A stretch of DNA of 64,000 nt from CAWBRT01 sp963819175 (GTDB lineage Bacteria > Acidobacteriota > Terriglobia > Terriglobales > Acidobacteriaceae), in contig CAWFVJ010000016.1 in assembly GCA_963819175.1 (NCBI GenBank), positions 186,001 through 250,000 on the forward strand, in the 5' to 3' direction. The notes beneath the pieces were generated by a model that was not told the DNA's origin, did no database searches, and saw only the letters and a list, made by a program, of their open reading frames with translations. The translations under genes and the position numbers were made by a program. Numbering within the stretch: the stretch's first letter is position 1; each line of letters opens with the position of its first letter. Shown piece by piece: positions 43,016 through 54,115 of the stretch.

Positions 43016-44381
43016 ATGGAAAACCAGATCCAGGAAAAGGACGCCGCGACCGGCAGCAAAGAGAAGCCCTCCGCGACTGCAACGGAAGCTCCATTCCGCG
43101 AACGGCGCAAGCATCCGCGCATCAGTGAGACCCCACCCGCACCAGCGCCGCCGCCCAAGCTGGAAGACTACGTTCCGATCATCGGGCAGGCTTACGTCGA
43201 CGAGTTGCGCTACCTGGCGACAACGTCTGCGCGGCAAGTCGCTCAAGATGGTGAACTCGACTGCGGTGGGCGGCGGCGTGGCGGAAATTCTGAACCAACT
43301 GATTCCGCTCATGAATGAACTCGGGGTCTCCACCAAGTGGGATGTCATCACCGGCGGCAATGATTTCTTCGAGGTGACCAAGGGATTTCACAACGCGCTG
43401 CACGGCGGCGAATACAACCTGACGAAAGAAGTTAAGGAGATATTTCTCCACTACAACGAGCAGAACCGCCAGCGCATGGAGTTCGTCGAAGACCTTGTCG
43501 TCATCCACGACCCGCAGCCGGCGGGACTCATCGCCAGCAAGCAGAACACGCGTGGCAAATGGATCTGGCGCTGTCACATCGACTTGTCCAACCCTCATCC
43601 CGATGTCTGGGGATTTCTGCGGCCCATGGTCGATCAGTACGATGCAGCGATCTTTTCCTCGCCCTCCTTTGCCCGCCAGCTTTCGATTCCGCAGTACCTG
43701 TTCTATCCGTGCATCGATGCTCTCTCGGAAAAGAATAAGGACTTGGACGAGTCCTATCTCAACAAAGTCTGCGACGACTTCGGCATTGATCGCAAACGGC
43801 CGGTGGTTACGCAAATCTCGCGCTTCGACCGGCTGAAGGATCCCGTGGGTGTGATCCAGGCTTACAAGCTCGCCAAGAAGTACGTCGATTGCCAACTCGT
43901 GCTCGCCGGAGGAGGCGCCTCGGATGATCCCGAAGGCGCAGTCGTGTTGAAGGAGGCGCAGGATGAGGCCGGAAGCGATCCCGACATCATCATCCTCAAT
44001 CTGCCGCCGTGGTCGGCGCTGGAAATCAACGCCTTGCAACGCATTTCAACCATCGTGGTGCAGAAATCGATCAAGGAGGGTTTCGGGCTCACCGTGGCCG
44101 AAGCCCTATGGAAGAAGAAGCCGGTGATCGCCGGCGCCGTCGGCGGAATTCCGACGCAGGTCATTCACAAGTTGACGGGAGTGTTGGTGCACTCGGTGGA
44201 AGGCACGGCCTACCAGATGCGCTACCTGCTCACTCATCCGGAATTTGCCGACGGTCTAGGACGCAACGGCTATGAACACGTCAAGGAAAACTTCCTGATG
44301 ACGAGCAACGTGCGCCGCTGGCTGCTGCTGTTCCAGATCCTGCTGGGTTCGGCACACCTGTCCGTCCCGGAGCCAACATAG
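43016..44381 (+). CDS. treT: Trehalose synthase TreT (GT4), frameshifted near the start
   Basis: About 455 aa when 43016-~43225 is joined to the frame ending 44381; one extra base near 43225 (ACAACG) breaks it. The N-terminus is Pro/Lys-rich, then YVPIIGQAYVDELRYLA leads to LRGKSLKMVNSTAVGGGVAE, the TreT signature. The GT-B C-terminal half has RFDRLKDPVGVI and EGFGLTVAEALWKKKPV. TreT makes trehalose from NDP-glucose and glucose. Probably co-transcribed with the DUF5752 gene. Confidence 0.85.
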
Positions 44382-44396
44382 CGGTTGATTCGCGGC

Positions 44397-45152
44397 TTAC
44401 TTCAGCCTCTCCGGCGCCCACACCAGCACCTTCAGCAGGCGTGAGAAGTGCGCCAGATCGGGACGAAGCGGCAGCCGCAAGCCAAGGGGTTCGGCCATCG
44501 TGTTGACTCCGACTTGAACCGCGGCCTCCTGCAATGGCCATTGCAGGTGATGGATCTCGACGCGATAGAGTTTGTTGCGGCTCCAAGTATAGAGGCAATA
44601 GCGCTCAGTGAGAAACTCTTCCAGACTGCCCCGGCGCGCCGCACGCGGCGGCGAAACCGGCATGTAGACCGCGCGGAACTGCGGCATGCCATCTGCGGCC
44701 TTGGGCCCATGCAGCCGTCGTGCTTCGTAGCGGATCTCCTGCTTCCCTTCCGAATGCATTTTGGCATGCCAGTACGGCAGCCGGTAAAACATGCGAGCAC
44801 CCCAGACCGCCGAAAGATTGGAAGCGTCCAGACTGAAGAAGTACACCCCCGGCTTGTTCCGGTAAGAGACGTAGGTGCGGACGTTCAATTCACAGAAACG
44901 TGACAGCTTGGGGATCGGTGGAACTCCCGGTGGCCGCATTGAGCCTATCCAGAACGGCGTGATCGATAACCACGCCTGGTCGCGGTAAACGTCAAGCGTG
45001 AGCACTTCCGGGACAAGCCGTCGCAGAGTTGCGGGTTCCACCCGAAAGTGCGCAAACAGAAGATCGTGCCAGGTGTGCGTCATCGCCCATTGCCGCTCGC
45101 GGCAGCGGCCACGGCCGATGCGCCGTAGCGTAGAGAATGCTGTCCGCCCCAA
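44397..45152 (-). CDS. DUF2071 (YqjF-like) protein
   Basis: 251 aa. WAMTHTWHDLLFAHFRV, TLDVYRDQAWLSITPFWI, LNVRTYVSYRNKPGVYFFSLDA and the later YRLPYWHAKM are the conserved blocks of DUF2071/YqjF, a beta-rich fold of unknown biochemical role. An ATG at 45083 is an alternative start, but homologous text begins just before it. Convergent with treT. Confidence 0.82.
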   Translation of the reverse strand: MGRTAFSTLRRIGRGRCRERQWAMTHTWHDLLFAHFRVEPATLRRLVPEVLTLDVYRDQAWLSITPFWIGSMRPPGVPPIPKLSRFCELNVRTYVSYRNKPGVYFFSLDASNLSAVWGARMFYRLPYWHAKMHSEGKQEIRYEARRLHGPKAADGMPQFRAVYMPVSPPRAARRGSLEEFLTERYCLYTWSRNKLYRVEIHHLQWPLQEAAVQVGVNTMAEPLGLRLPLRPDLAHFSRLLKVLVWAPERLK

Positions 45153-45477
45153 TCCACCGGGTTTGAACTTCGCTATCGCTCACCACATTTCTAAGGGTAG
45201 CCAATTCCGTGGCGCTTGTGAACTGGCGGACGCAACCATTTGGCCGCCGAGTTGGAAAACCGCCCCGGCAAGAACGATAATGGGAACAACATGTTGAATG
45301 AGATCCGCGCCTCCGTCGGGACGCTGTGCGTACATGACCTGTTGGCACCAGCGTCGCTACGGGCTTTCTCTGGCGTGACGGCGCCTTGTTGTAATACTAT
45401 GAGCACGGTCCGCTGGCCTGTTCAGTGCGCCGCGCCAACTCGTTTCTGGGCTTGAGAGCACTTGCGAGTGAAACATA

Positions 45478-48082
45478 ATGCTAGGCTTCGGATTTAACAA
45501 AACGAAGGTTCTGGCTTCTGCCGAGCGCTACATTCAGCAAGATAAGCTTAGCAACGCCATTTCCGAGTATCAGAAGATACTGAAGCACGATGCGCGGGAT
45601 ATCACCGTCTTGAACACCGTGGGCGACCTCTATGCGCGCTTGAACCAGGTGGAAGAGGCGACCGAGTGCTTCCAGGAAGTTGCCGAGTCTTATGCCGGGA
45701 CCGGCTTCACGGTGAGAGCCATTGCGGTATACAAGAAGCTCTCGAAGCTGAATCCTGTAAACCTTGAATACATTTTGAAACTTGGGGAACTCTACCGGCA
45801 ACAGGGACTCCTCAACGATGCGCGTTCGCAGTACATGCAAGCCGCCGATTCCCTGCTGCGCTCCGGGAAGATGGAGGAGGGAACCCAGCTCTACGAAAAA
45901 ATTCTTGAACTCGACCCGGAGAACCTTTCTTTACAGTCCAAGCTCGCCGATCTCTATCTTCGCCTCGCGCGGAACAACCAGGCTTCCGATCTGCTGCTCC
46001 GGTTGGCGGAAAACGCTCTGCGCCGGGGCATCCTCGATGGCGCTGAGCAGGCTCTGGGCCGGCTGGCCACAATGCTCCCGGATGATCCGAAGGTTCTGGA
46101 GCTGAAAGGCCGGGTGGCGCTGCAACGCGGTAATCCGGCGCAAGCTGCGGAGTGCCTTGAGAATCTTCCCGCGCTGCAGTCAACCGAATCGGGCCTGCAA
46201 CTGCTGTCCAATGTTTACCTGCAAACGGGCAGCATCGAGAAGGCGATACCGGTCGCAAAGAAGCTGCTGATCGAATTCTCTCAACCCGATTTTTTCGCCT
46301 CCTGCTGCGATTATCTGATCTCCAATCACCGCGCAGCCGAGGCACTTCAACTTCTTACGGAATTCCCCGACCCTTCGTTCACCAGCAAGTTTATTGAGAA
46401 GCTTCAGGGTTGCATCGCCCCTTTGCGCGAAGATCCCAATGCTCTGGAAAACCTGAAGAAGCTCCTGGAGAACACCGGCGACACCACTCACAGTACCGAG
46501 ATCCTGGAACTGATGGCGAATGCCCTGGTTCAGAAGGGCAACCTGGAACGTGCCCGCGATATATATCAGCAATTGATGCGATTGGAGCCCCAGGACGAGA
46601 CCCACCAGCACAACTATCGGCAGCTCCTGATGAGGCTGGAAACACCCGGCACCGGCGGCGAAGAAGACTTGCTGACCACCGCGCCGGAAGCCGCTCCCAC
46701 CGGTCAATCGTACCCCGAAGAGCTGGAAGAGGAGATTCGAACCGCCCTCGCCGAGTCCGAGTTGTTCGAGAACTACAGTAAGTCAGCGGAAAAGGCCATT
46801 GAATCGCTGGAGTCTGTGCTGGCCGGCGCTCCCTTCGATTTACGCCTGAACCAGCATCTTGCTTCGCTCTACGCACGGGAAAAGCGCTTCGCCGACGCCG
46901 CTCAATGCTGCGAGAAGGTCAATCAGGTTCTCTCCGTCTCCGGCAAGAGGGAGCAGGCGAGCGAATACGCTGAGATGGCATCCCAATATCGCGCCCAAGC
47001 GGACGCTGCAATGACCGCTGCAAAACGACACTGGTCGTGCGGTTGTCCGTGGCGCGGGAGGAAATCGATCTCTCCGACGAGTGGGAGCAGGTCTCAGCCC
47101 AGCAGGTCTCGGAGGCAGCGAGTATTGACTCGAATAAAGCCGGGGAGACTGTCGAAGAGATTCGGTTTTATCTCACGGAGTCGCTGCTGCGCGAAGCCGA
47201 ATTTGCCATTCAGCATCTCTCGGAGGTCGATCCCCGCAACCCGGAACTGCCCGCCCTTCGCAAACAGCTTGCCGCTAAACGCCCTGCCGGAGCTCCGAAA
47301 GCAGCCACGCCGTCCGGTCCGGTAGAGGAAATCGAAATTGAGCTACCAAGGTTTGAGGCTCCAGAGCTGCCGGGCGAGACTGGCAACTCGGCCCCTGCGA
47401 CCGGCGCTGCGGCGATTCCGTCCAACCTTGACGACTTCGTCAGCCAATTGGAGACCTCTTTAGGGAGCGACTTCTCCGTAGAGGCGCCTTCGCTGGCAAG
47501 CGCGAAGCCCGCGCCGCCAGCTCAAAAAGCAGCTCAAAAAGCGGAGCTCAATTCCGCCCCGGCCCCACCCGCCAGCCGAACCGAACCGCCCGCCCCTGCC
47601 GCCGGCGATTCACTAAGTCAAGATTCGCCGACAGCATCAATCCGCTGCTCTCGGATGTATTCCAGGAATTCAAACAGGAGATGGAGGCGGGAACGGCCGC
47701 CGACCAAGACCCGGAGACCCACTACAGTCTCGGGCTCGCCTTCAAAGACATGGGATTGGTCGAGGAAGCGATCGGGGAGTTTCAAAAGGTGTGTCAGGCC
47801 ATCGACCAGGGACAGCCATTCTCGCAAGCCATTCAGGCTTACACGTGGCTCGCGCAGTGTCTGGTTTCGAAGGGAGTTCCCGAAGCCGCGTTCAAATGGT
47901 ACCAGCGTGCCTTGCTGGCGGCGCCGGATGAGCAGGTTAAGACCGCCATCTATTACGAATTGGGGCAGGCTTATGAAGCCGCCGGACAGAAGCCGGAAGC
48001 ATTGAAGTGTTTTCTTGAGGTGTACGCTTCCAATATCGATCATCGCGACGTCGCCGAGCGCATCCGGGGCCTGAAATCGTAA
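45478..48082 (+). CDS. TPR-repeat protein, two frameshifts
   Basis: About 868 aa in three frames: 45478-~47015, ~47015-~47615 and ~47615-48082. Each step is one missing base, the first in an AAAA run at 47012-47015. TPR units fill residues about 20-330 (e.g. YIQQDKLSNAISEYQKILK); the middle is acidic and Pro/Ala-rich (EIDLSDEWEQVS, ELPRFEAPELPG); TPRs return at the end (YSLGLAFKDMGLVEEAIGEF). No signal peptide. Such proteins act as scaffolds, often near motility or envelope machinery, but there is no such neighbour here. Confidence 0.75.
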
Positions 48083-48100
48083 AATGTAAAATGCGGTTAT

Positions 48101-48578
48101 ATGGACCCCGCATACACTCCCGGCTCCGGTCAACCCATCGGCTTACCTGAAGACAAGAGCCTGGAAAATCCCCAGGTTCCACTTTCATCGAGTTCCCGGG
48201 CGCCCCAACCCTCATCCAAACATAACGTGGGCAATGAACCATTAGGCTTTGACCGTGGTATCACTGCCGAGAGAATCCGGGTCCAATCTGTTGCAGGCTC
48301 CCGTTACGGTTGTGTCTCAGCGCGGAGTTCCCCGCTGGGCAACACGCCTTTTTCTGGTCGTCGAGGTGATGATCTGGGTGGAACTCGGGATGATCCTTGT
48401 CATTGTGCCCTGGACGCGTGCCTGGAGCGACAATGGTCTGGTGCTGAATTATCCCCGCATCCGTGAGCTCCTGAGCATAGACTTCATTCGCGGGATTGTA
48501 ACTGGAATTGGCCTGCTCGATATCTGGGTTGGAGTGTGGCAAGCCATACACTACAAGGATCCGGTCAGTACAAAATAG
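48101..48578 (+). CDS. Small two-helix membrane protein, probable frameshift
   Basis: Frame 48249-48578 gives 109 aa with two membrane helices (FLVVEVMIWVELGMILVIV and FIRGIVTGIGLLDIWVGVW). Upstream, 48101-48250 reads MDPAYTPGSGQPIGLPEDK and joins after removing one C near 48253, giving about 158 aa with a cytoplasmic Pro/Ser-rich N-terminus. If not joined, the start would be TTG 48249. No known function. Confidence 0.6.
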
Positions 48579-48682
48579 AGCCTCGTCATAATCGTTCTTT
48601 GCGGGGCGCAGTTCAGCCGAGATCCCGCTGCTCGCCGATTTTGTCCGCGTCGGGTGGAGCGGAGAGGGACAAGAAAACAACT

Positions 48683-49586
48683 ATGGACAAACTAAGCGAT
48701 CTGAAGAGTATCCGGGCTCCACTCGCCTATGAGAATAAGAAGTTTCTCGAAGGTCCGGATGGCCGCCCGCTCCGAATCTTGTCCGAATACGCTGAGCCAT
48801 TAGCCCGCTTTCGCCGGCAGAACGTTCAGGATACCGTCGTTTTCTTCGGCTCGGCTCGTTTCCACAGCCGCGTCCAAGCCGAGGAGGGTCTCTCGGCGGC
48901 TGAACGTACCCTCGATTTGCTGGAGAAGCCGGGCTCGGCTGCTCTCGCCGCTCCCGAAGAGCAAGCCAGAATCAAGCGTGCCCGCGTTGCCGTGGACATG
49001 GCCCGCTATTACGAGGACGCGCGCCGGCTCGCCTTCCTGCTCACCCAGTGGAGTCGCACCATTCCCTCCAAACGCCATCGCTTCGTCGTCACCACCGGCG
49101 GCGGGCCCGGCATCATGGAAGCCGCCAATCTGGGAGCACGCGAGGCTGGCGGACAATACCATCGGCTTAAACATCAACCTGCCTTACGAGCAAATGCCCA
49201 ATCCGTTCATCAGTCCGGAGTTGAACTTCGAGTTCCACTACTTTTTTATGCGCAAGTTGTGGTTTGCCTATCTGGCAAAGGCTCTCGTCGTTTTCCCGGG
49301 AGGCTTCGGCACGCTCGACGAGCTGTTTGAAATCCTCACCCTGGCGCAAACCGAAAAACTCGCCAAGAAGATTATCGTGCTGATCTACGGCAAGCAATAC
49401 TGGAGTCGAGTGCTCAACCTGGAGGCGCTGGCCGACGCCGGAACCATCTCTCCACAGGACGTGCAGTTGTTCCAATACGTGGATTCGCCCGAGGAGGGGT
49501 TTGAAATTCTGCGCGATGCGCTCACCACGCATCACCTCAATGTTCCCGCCAAGCGCACGCCGGAGATCGCCAAGACCCGGCCCTAG
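48683..49586 (+). CDS. LOG-family protein (TIGR00730 Rossmann fold), frameshifted
   Basis: About 300 aa when the frames meet at about 49147 by removing one G (GCTGGCGGAC to GCTGGCGAC), giving REAGDNTIGLNINLPYEQ. ATG 48683 follows GGAGAGGGA. Family motifs: VFFGSARF, VVTTGGGPGIMEAAN and PGGFGTLDELFE, the signature of LOG phosphoribohydrolases, which release nucleobases such as cytokinins from nucleotides. It is the longer bacterial form. Substrate unknown. Confidence 0.82.
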
Positions 49587-49673
49587 CGTCGCGTCGCTGG
49601 TGACGGGATGAAGCTAACGTGAAGGGGCCTCATTGCGCTTCCTGCAGTCGCAGGGCGTGCTAAAATCCCGCCC

Positions 49674-49937
49674 ATGCGCTTCGTCGTCAGGACTATATGG
49701 CTGACCCTTATCTTTCTATTGATCTCCCAGGGGTTCTTGCAGTGCATTTACCCAGGGAAGATGCGGCGGATACTGGACCGTTTCGGGCAAGCCCTGGAGT
49801 TAACCAGTCCCGGCGAAAGAGAACGGACCGGCCGCGCCGGCAAGCCTAAGGCTTCGATCATGCAGCGAGCCTTCGGCCTCTTGCTGATCTTGATTGGATT
49901 GCTGCTCCTGGGGATGACCTTCGGACTGATTCAGTAG
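49674..49937 (+). CDS. Small membrane protein
   Basis: 87 aa with one N-terminal (TIWLTLIFLLISQGFL) and one C-terminal (AFGLLLILIGLLLLGMTFGL) membrane helix around a basic loop. Lies alone between the LOG-family gene and ispF, convergent with the latter. No function known. Confidence 0.6.
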   Translation: MRFVVRTIWLTLIFLLISQGFLQCIYPGKMRRILDRFGQALELTSPGERERTGRAGKPKASIMQRAFGLLLILIGLLLLGMTFGLIQ

Positions 49938-49985
49938 GTCGTGATGGGTTGCGCGGCCCCGCCTTTGTGGAACTTCCTCAATGCC

Positions 49986-50579
49986 TCAGTTTCGATACGA
50001 CTTGATTTTCTTGGGCGCCGCAGGGGTGACAGATTCGAGTACGTCCTCGACCATCTCATCCACGACCTCCTGGGGAAGGTCTTCGACGGCCTCCATCATG
50101 TCGAGCTGGCTGTCGTGGCGCTTTTCCAGCAGCACCACGGCGTGGGCGATGGCGGCGTTATCGGTGCCCAATCCCTCCGGCGTTTTCGCCTTCACCCCGA
50201 CGCAGTTGGAATCCACCTTGAGCAATTCGGCCAGGCGCTGTTGAATGCGGGCGGCGTGGGGGCCGATCTTCGGAGCTGCAAGAATCAGCGTGGTATCGGC
50301 GTTGGTCACCGCATAGCCGGCTTTTTCCACGTGGCGCATCGCTTCCTCGATAAAAATAACCGAATTCGCGCCCTTCCACTTCGGATCGCTCGGCGGAAAG
50401 AAGGCGCCAATGTCGCCCGCCGCAACCGCGCCCAGCAGAGCATCGGTCAGCGCGTGCAGCAACACGTCGCCGTCGGAGTGGCCGGCGAGTCCCTTGTCGT
50501 GCGGCAGTTCAACTCCGCCGATCCGGAGCGGAATGCCGGGCTTGAATTCGTGTGAGTCCCAACCGTAACCGATTCGCAT
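49986..50579 (-). CDS. ispF: 2-C-methyl-D-erythritol 2,4-cyclodiphosphate synthase
   Basis: 197 aa. MEP isoprenoid pathway enzyme. Begins RIGYGWDSHEF with the metal ligands Asp/His, then SDGDVLLHALTDALLGA, DIGAFFPPSDPKWKG and TPEGLG. The C-terminus is about 35 residues longer than usual and ends in a basic, acidic-patch tail (VDEMVEDVLESV). Seven bases separate it from ispD. Confidence 0.95.
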   Translation of the reverse strand: MRIGYGWDSHEFKPGIPLRIGGVELPHDKGLAGHSDGDVLLHALTDALLGAVAAGDIGAFFPPSDPKWKGANSVIFIEEAMRHVEKAGYAVTNADTTLILAAPKIGPHAARIQQRLAELLKVDSNCVGVKAKTPEGLGTDNAAIAHAVVLLEKRHDSQLDMMEAVEDLPQEVVDEMVEDVLESVTPAAPKKIKSYRN

Positions 50580-50586
50580 AAGGCCA

Positions 50587-51333
50587 CTAACCGGAAATGC
50601 TCGCCTTGCGGTGATTTTCCAGGGAGATGAAGAACTCGGCCAATTCGAGGTCAGCCGGGGTTGTGATTTTGATATTGCGCGCGGAGCCCATCACCACGTG
50701 GACAGGCTGCCCGAGGCGCTCCAGCAGAGAAGCCTCATCGGTGCCCAGAAAGCCTTCGGCGGTGGCGTCATCGAACGCCTTCTTCAGCACTCCAAAGCGG
50801 AACCCCTGCGGCGTTTGCGCCTGCACGATCATCTCGCGGGGGATGGTGGCCGTGATCACGGCTCCATCGGCGGTGCGCTCGACCTGTTTGATGGTGTCGA
50901 CGGCCGGCACGCCGGCGATTGCGGCGCCGTGCTTCTTTACGGCGGCAATAACCGCTGCGATGGTTTCCGGGGTGACGAAGGGACGCACCGCATCGTGCAC
51001 CAGCACGATATCGTCCTCGGCGGCGTGCAACGCGTTCAGCGCGTTGGCGACGGAGTGCTGGCGGTGTTCACCGCCCTCGACGATATGCACCTTTTTCCCA
51101 AGGTCGTGCTTGCGAACCTCCTCCCGGAAAAGCTCCGACTCGGACTTCCGCATAGCGACCCAGATCTCGCTGACTTCCTGGGTCTGCGCGAACTTGCGGA
51201 GCGTGTGGATGAGGATCGGAACGCCTTCCAATTGCACAAATTGCTTGCTGCGCGCCCTGCCCTGAGCAGTGGCCGTGGAAGACGCCATGCGGGTGCCAAG
51301 GCCGGCGGCGGGAATAATTACCATTACTTTCAT
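50587..51333 (-). CDS. ispD: 2-C-methyl-D-erythritol 4-phosphate cytidylyltransferase
   Basis: 248 aa. MEP pathway step upstream of ispF in the same operon. The nucleotide loop PAAGLGTRM is at the N-terminus (longer than usual, with STATAQGRARSKQFVQL), and VHDAVRPFV and QTPQGFRFG are intact. Catalytic Arg and Lys are in the N-terminal loop. Confidence 0.95.
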   Translation of the reverse strand: MKVMVIIPAAGLGTRMASSTATAQGRARSKQFVQLEGVPILIHTLRKFAQTQEVSEIWVAMRKSESELFREEVRKHDLGKKVHIVEGGEHRQHSVANALNALHAAEDDIVLVHDAVRPFVTPETIAAVIAAVKKHGAAIAGVPAVDTIKQVERTADGAVITATIPREMIVQAQTPQGFRFGVLKKAFDDATAEGFLGTDEASLLERLGQPVHVVMGSARNIKITTPADLELAEFFISLENHRKASISG

Positions 51334-52140
51334 AGGGGTCAGCAGTATACAAGGCCAGGCGGAGAACTTTCAAATCCTGTGTTCGGCGAAGGGAAATTCC
51401 AGCCCTCAGACAACCACTAGGCTGGCGCTCGCTGTTGTCACATGGGAAACAAAACATCCATCAAGACAGGCGCTCGTTGTTGTCACACTGGTAACTTTTT
51501 TCGAGTGTTTTCAGCGGAAACTGACGCTTATACGTGCTTAAAATGCCTTAAAAACACGTTTCCGGTAAAGCTGTCTATGTCCGATAATGCGCAACGCCGA
51601 ATCCGGCCCGGAACCGCCCCATTCAATCAGAAAACTACCCCAGGTTAGCCAACTGCGGGCGAACCTGGGGCACCCGGCACGGAAAACACGAGATCCCTCC
51701 GCTTCGGTCGGGATGACGGAGGTGAGGGTACATGCCCAGGGATAGCGTTACGACTCAGAGAAACTCAAATACATAGATTCTTCGCTCGCTGCGCTCGCTC
51801 AGAATGACACTTCAAGAAATATTGCGCGATCTGGAATGGCCCACGTCAGCCCAACAGCAGGGCGGGGCGTGGGGCACCTGTGAATGTTTCGAGAACTGCC
51901 TCGGCGAAAAGCCCCACCCTTCGCCAAAAGCAGGCGAAAGGGTAGGGCACCCGGCTCAGGATGACACTCGTGAAGTGTGTTTGATCGGACTGGTAATCGC
52001 TGGCGGGACATGGGGATGCAAAGCAACTACCACCCCACTCAAGCGCAACTGCGGCGCTTGAATGGGCTACCCGCCCTAAATCAGAGTCCCACATCTGCTA
52101 ACTGCGGCAGATGTCGGGGCACCATCATATTGCGGGCGGC
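51334..52140. repeat. Repeat-rich intergenic region
   Basis: About 800 bases with no gene. It holds: a 19-bp direct repeat GGCGCTCG(C/T)TGTTGTCACA at 51424-51442 and 51469-51487; palindromic repeats of the CCCCA...TGGGG family at 51638-51670, 51912-51946, 52033-52066 and 52088-52118; and copies of the GATCC/GGGATGACGG type at about 51690-51720 and 51780-51810. Confidence 0.65.
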
Positions 52141-53278
52141 TCAGTGCTGTTCGGTGGTTCCGTTCGCCGGCGGATGACCCGCATTCGAAGGAACCGGCGC
52201 CCGAGTCGAATTGTCGGGAAGCAGCGACGGCTGCGGATTGCTCTTGCGGAGGTCTGGGGGTCTCGGTTCCGGACGCGCCATGCTGCTCATGCCGCGCTCG
52301 TCAAATTTGCCAAAGATCATCTTGCCGGCCGTGGTTTGCAGAACCGAGGTCACGGAGATGTCGACGGTCTTGCCGATCATTTTGCGGGCATTGTCGACCA
52401 CAACCATGGTGCCATCATCGAGGTAAGCCACGCCCTGGTTGTATTCCTTGCCCTCCTTGAGGATGAAGACCTTCATGATCTCGCCGGGTAAGACGATCGG
52501 TTTCAGCGAGTTGGCAAGCTCGTTGATGTTCAGCACGGCGACGCCGTGGAGCTGCGCCACCTTGTTGAGATTGAAGTCGTTGGTGACGATCTTGCCTTCG
52601 TAGAGCTTGGCCAGCTCGATCAGCTTCATATCGACTTCGCGCACGGCCGGGAAGTCATCTTCGACGATCTGCACCTGCAAGGTGGTGATCTTCTGAATGC
52701 GTTGCAGGATGTCAAGTCCGCGGCGGCCGCGATTGCGCTTCAGCGAGTCGGCTGAATCGGCCACCAGTTGCAATTCGCGAAGGACAAACGAAGGAATCGT
52801 CAGCACGCCATCGAGGAATCCGGTTTCGGCGATATCGGCAATGCGGCCATCGATGATGACGCTGGTATCGAGGATCTTGTAACTCCGCCGGCCTTGCTTC
52901 TCCCCGCCAAAGATTCCGCCGAGCGCCGAAAGGTTCAGCAAATCTCCCTTGCTTGCGCCCACGATCAACCCGACGTAGGACATGATCAGGATGACCGTCA
53001 GTTGCAGAAAGCTCTGCGTCGGGCCGGGCAGAAGGCTATAGCGAATTACCGCGCAGAACAGGTATGCGCCGATAATACCCAGCACACTGCCGATGGCGGA
53101 GCCGATCAGCCGTTTCAGGCTGACGCGGCGAAGGCGAATCTCGAACAGGACGACGGCAGCTCCAATCAAGGCGCCCGCCAGCGCGTCAGCCAACCGAGTG
53201 CAAGCCGAACGGCTGCAGGAAGTAAGAGGCAAGTCCGACTACAAAAATAAACATCGCACGAATAAATAGCAGTTCCAA
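52141..53278 (-). CDS. YacL-like membrane PIN-TRAM protein, frameshifted near the start
   Basis: About 379 aa. The frame ending 52141 is open from 53232; joining it, by removing one T near 53214, to the upstream frame adds a first membrane helix (FIFVVGLASYFLQPFG) from a TTG at 53278 that follows GAGG. Three or four helices are followed by a PIN nuclease-like domain (LDTSVIIDGRIADIAETGF, then IVTNDFNLNKVA) and a TRAM domain (LKEGKEYNQGVAYLDDGTMVVV). The Pro-rich tail is variable. Likely an RNA-binding or RNase protein at the membrane. Confidence 0.82.
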
Positions 53279-53602
53279 GCGGACCTCGTTGCAAGGTCCA
53301 TGCTTGTGCGACCCGGTCGTAAGAATAATCCGAGGATCGTGACAAGTACGGACAGAATTACAGACGTTCCAGCCAGTACAACTGATTATGAAAACCGAAA
53401 ATCAAATCCGTTCGCAGTGCCGTGCTGCACGGCAGCAAGGGGTTAGACGAGTATATCAGCAGCCGCACCCCCGGCTGGCGGTGGCAAAGCGTTTAAGCCT
53501 GCGCCGCCTCTCCATGTTGAAAGATGCTGAATCACGGGAGCGCGAACGCGAAAATCCAACATCGGCAAACTGGAAGCCCGTAAAATCATCCCCGACAGGC
53601 CG
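53279..53602. other. Intergenic region
   Basis: About 320 bases. A frame at 53388-53609 (73 aa) has no convincing start signal or protein character, so nothing is annotated. Confidence 0.35.
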
Positions 53603-54115
53603 TTATTGATAGCTGAGATTTACGAACCGCAGATCGGGAAAGCTCCAATTCCAGTCGCTGGAGACGTGCTCCATCACGATCCGGATGCCCTGCGTCTGCC
53701 CTGGGGAAAACGGTGCCAGGCTGAGATCCACGGCGTCCGCATATCCGCCCAGCTTGTTGGTGTGCAGCACGCGTATGGGGACAACTTCCTTTTGCACAAC
53801 CTCGTTGAGCCGGTTGCGGAAGGTCAATTCGGCCCGCGCCCCGGTAACGGTCCTGTCGCCGGTGTTGGTCACGCGGCAATCCAGGTAGGTGACGGTGGCG
53901 CCAACAAAGTTGTTGGCCCGGCTGATCTGCACTCCCGAAACCTGCAACTTCTGGGCGTAGGGATCGGGGATGGGCACCGATTTCTTCGCCTGCCGGTTGA
54001 AGATCACGATCGCGGCGACGGCGACAATGACAATTCCAATCCCGATCAGAATCGGAGTCCAGTGGCGCCCTTCGCGGGTTTGGAGAGAAAACGGCTCTGG
54101 AAGCGGGTCTGGCAT
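53603..54115 (-). CDS. DUF2393-like membrane-anchored protein
   Basis: 170 aa. One N-terminal membrane helix (PILIGIGIVIVAVAAIVIF), then an immunoglobulin-like extracytoplasmic region (VTYLDCRVTNTGDRTVTGARAE..). Similar to DUF2393-type proteins of acidobacteria; function unknown. Single gene. Confidence 0.7.
   Translation of the reverse strand: MPDPLPEPFSLQTREGRHWTPILIGIGIVIVAVAAIVIFNRQAKKSVPIPDPYAQKLQVSGVQISRANNFVGATVTYLDCRVTNTGDRTVTGARAELTFRNRLNEVVQKEVVPIRVLHTNKLGGYADAVDLSLAPFSPGQTQGIRIVMEHVSSDWNWSFPDLRFVNLSYQ

Noticed and set aside
53388..53609. Possible 73-aa gene after the PIN-TRAM gene
   Set aside because: Basic, low-information frame with no start signal.
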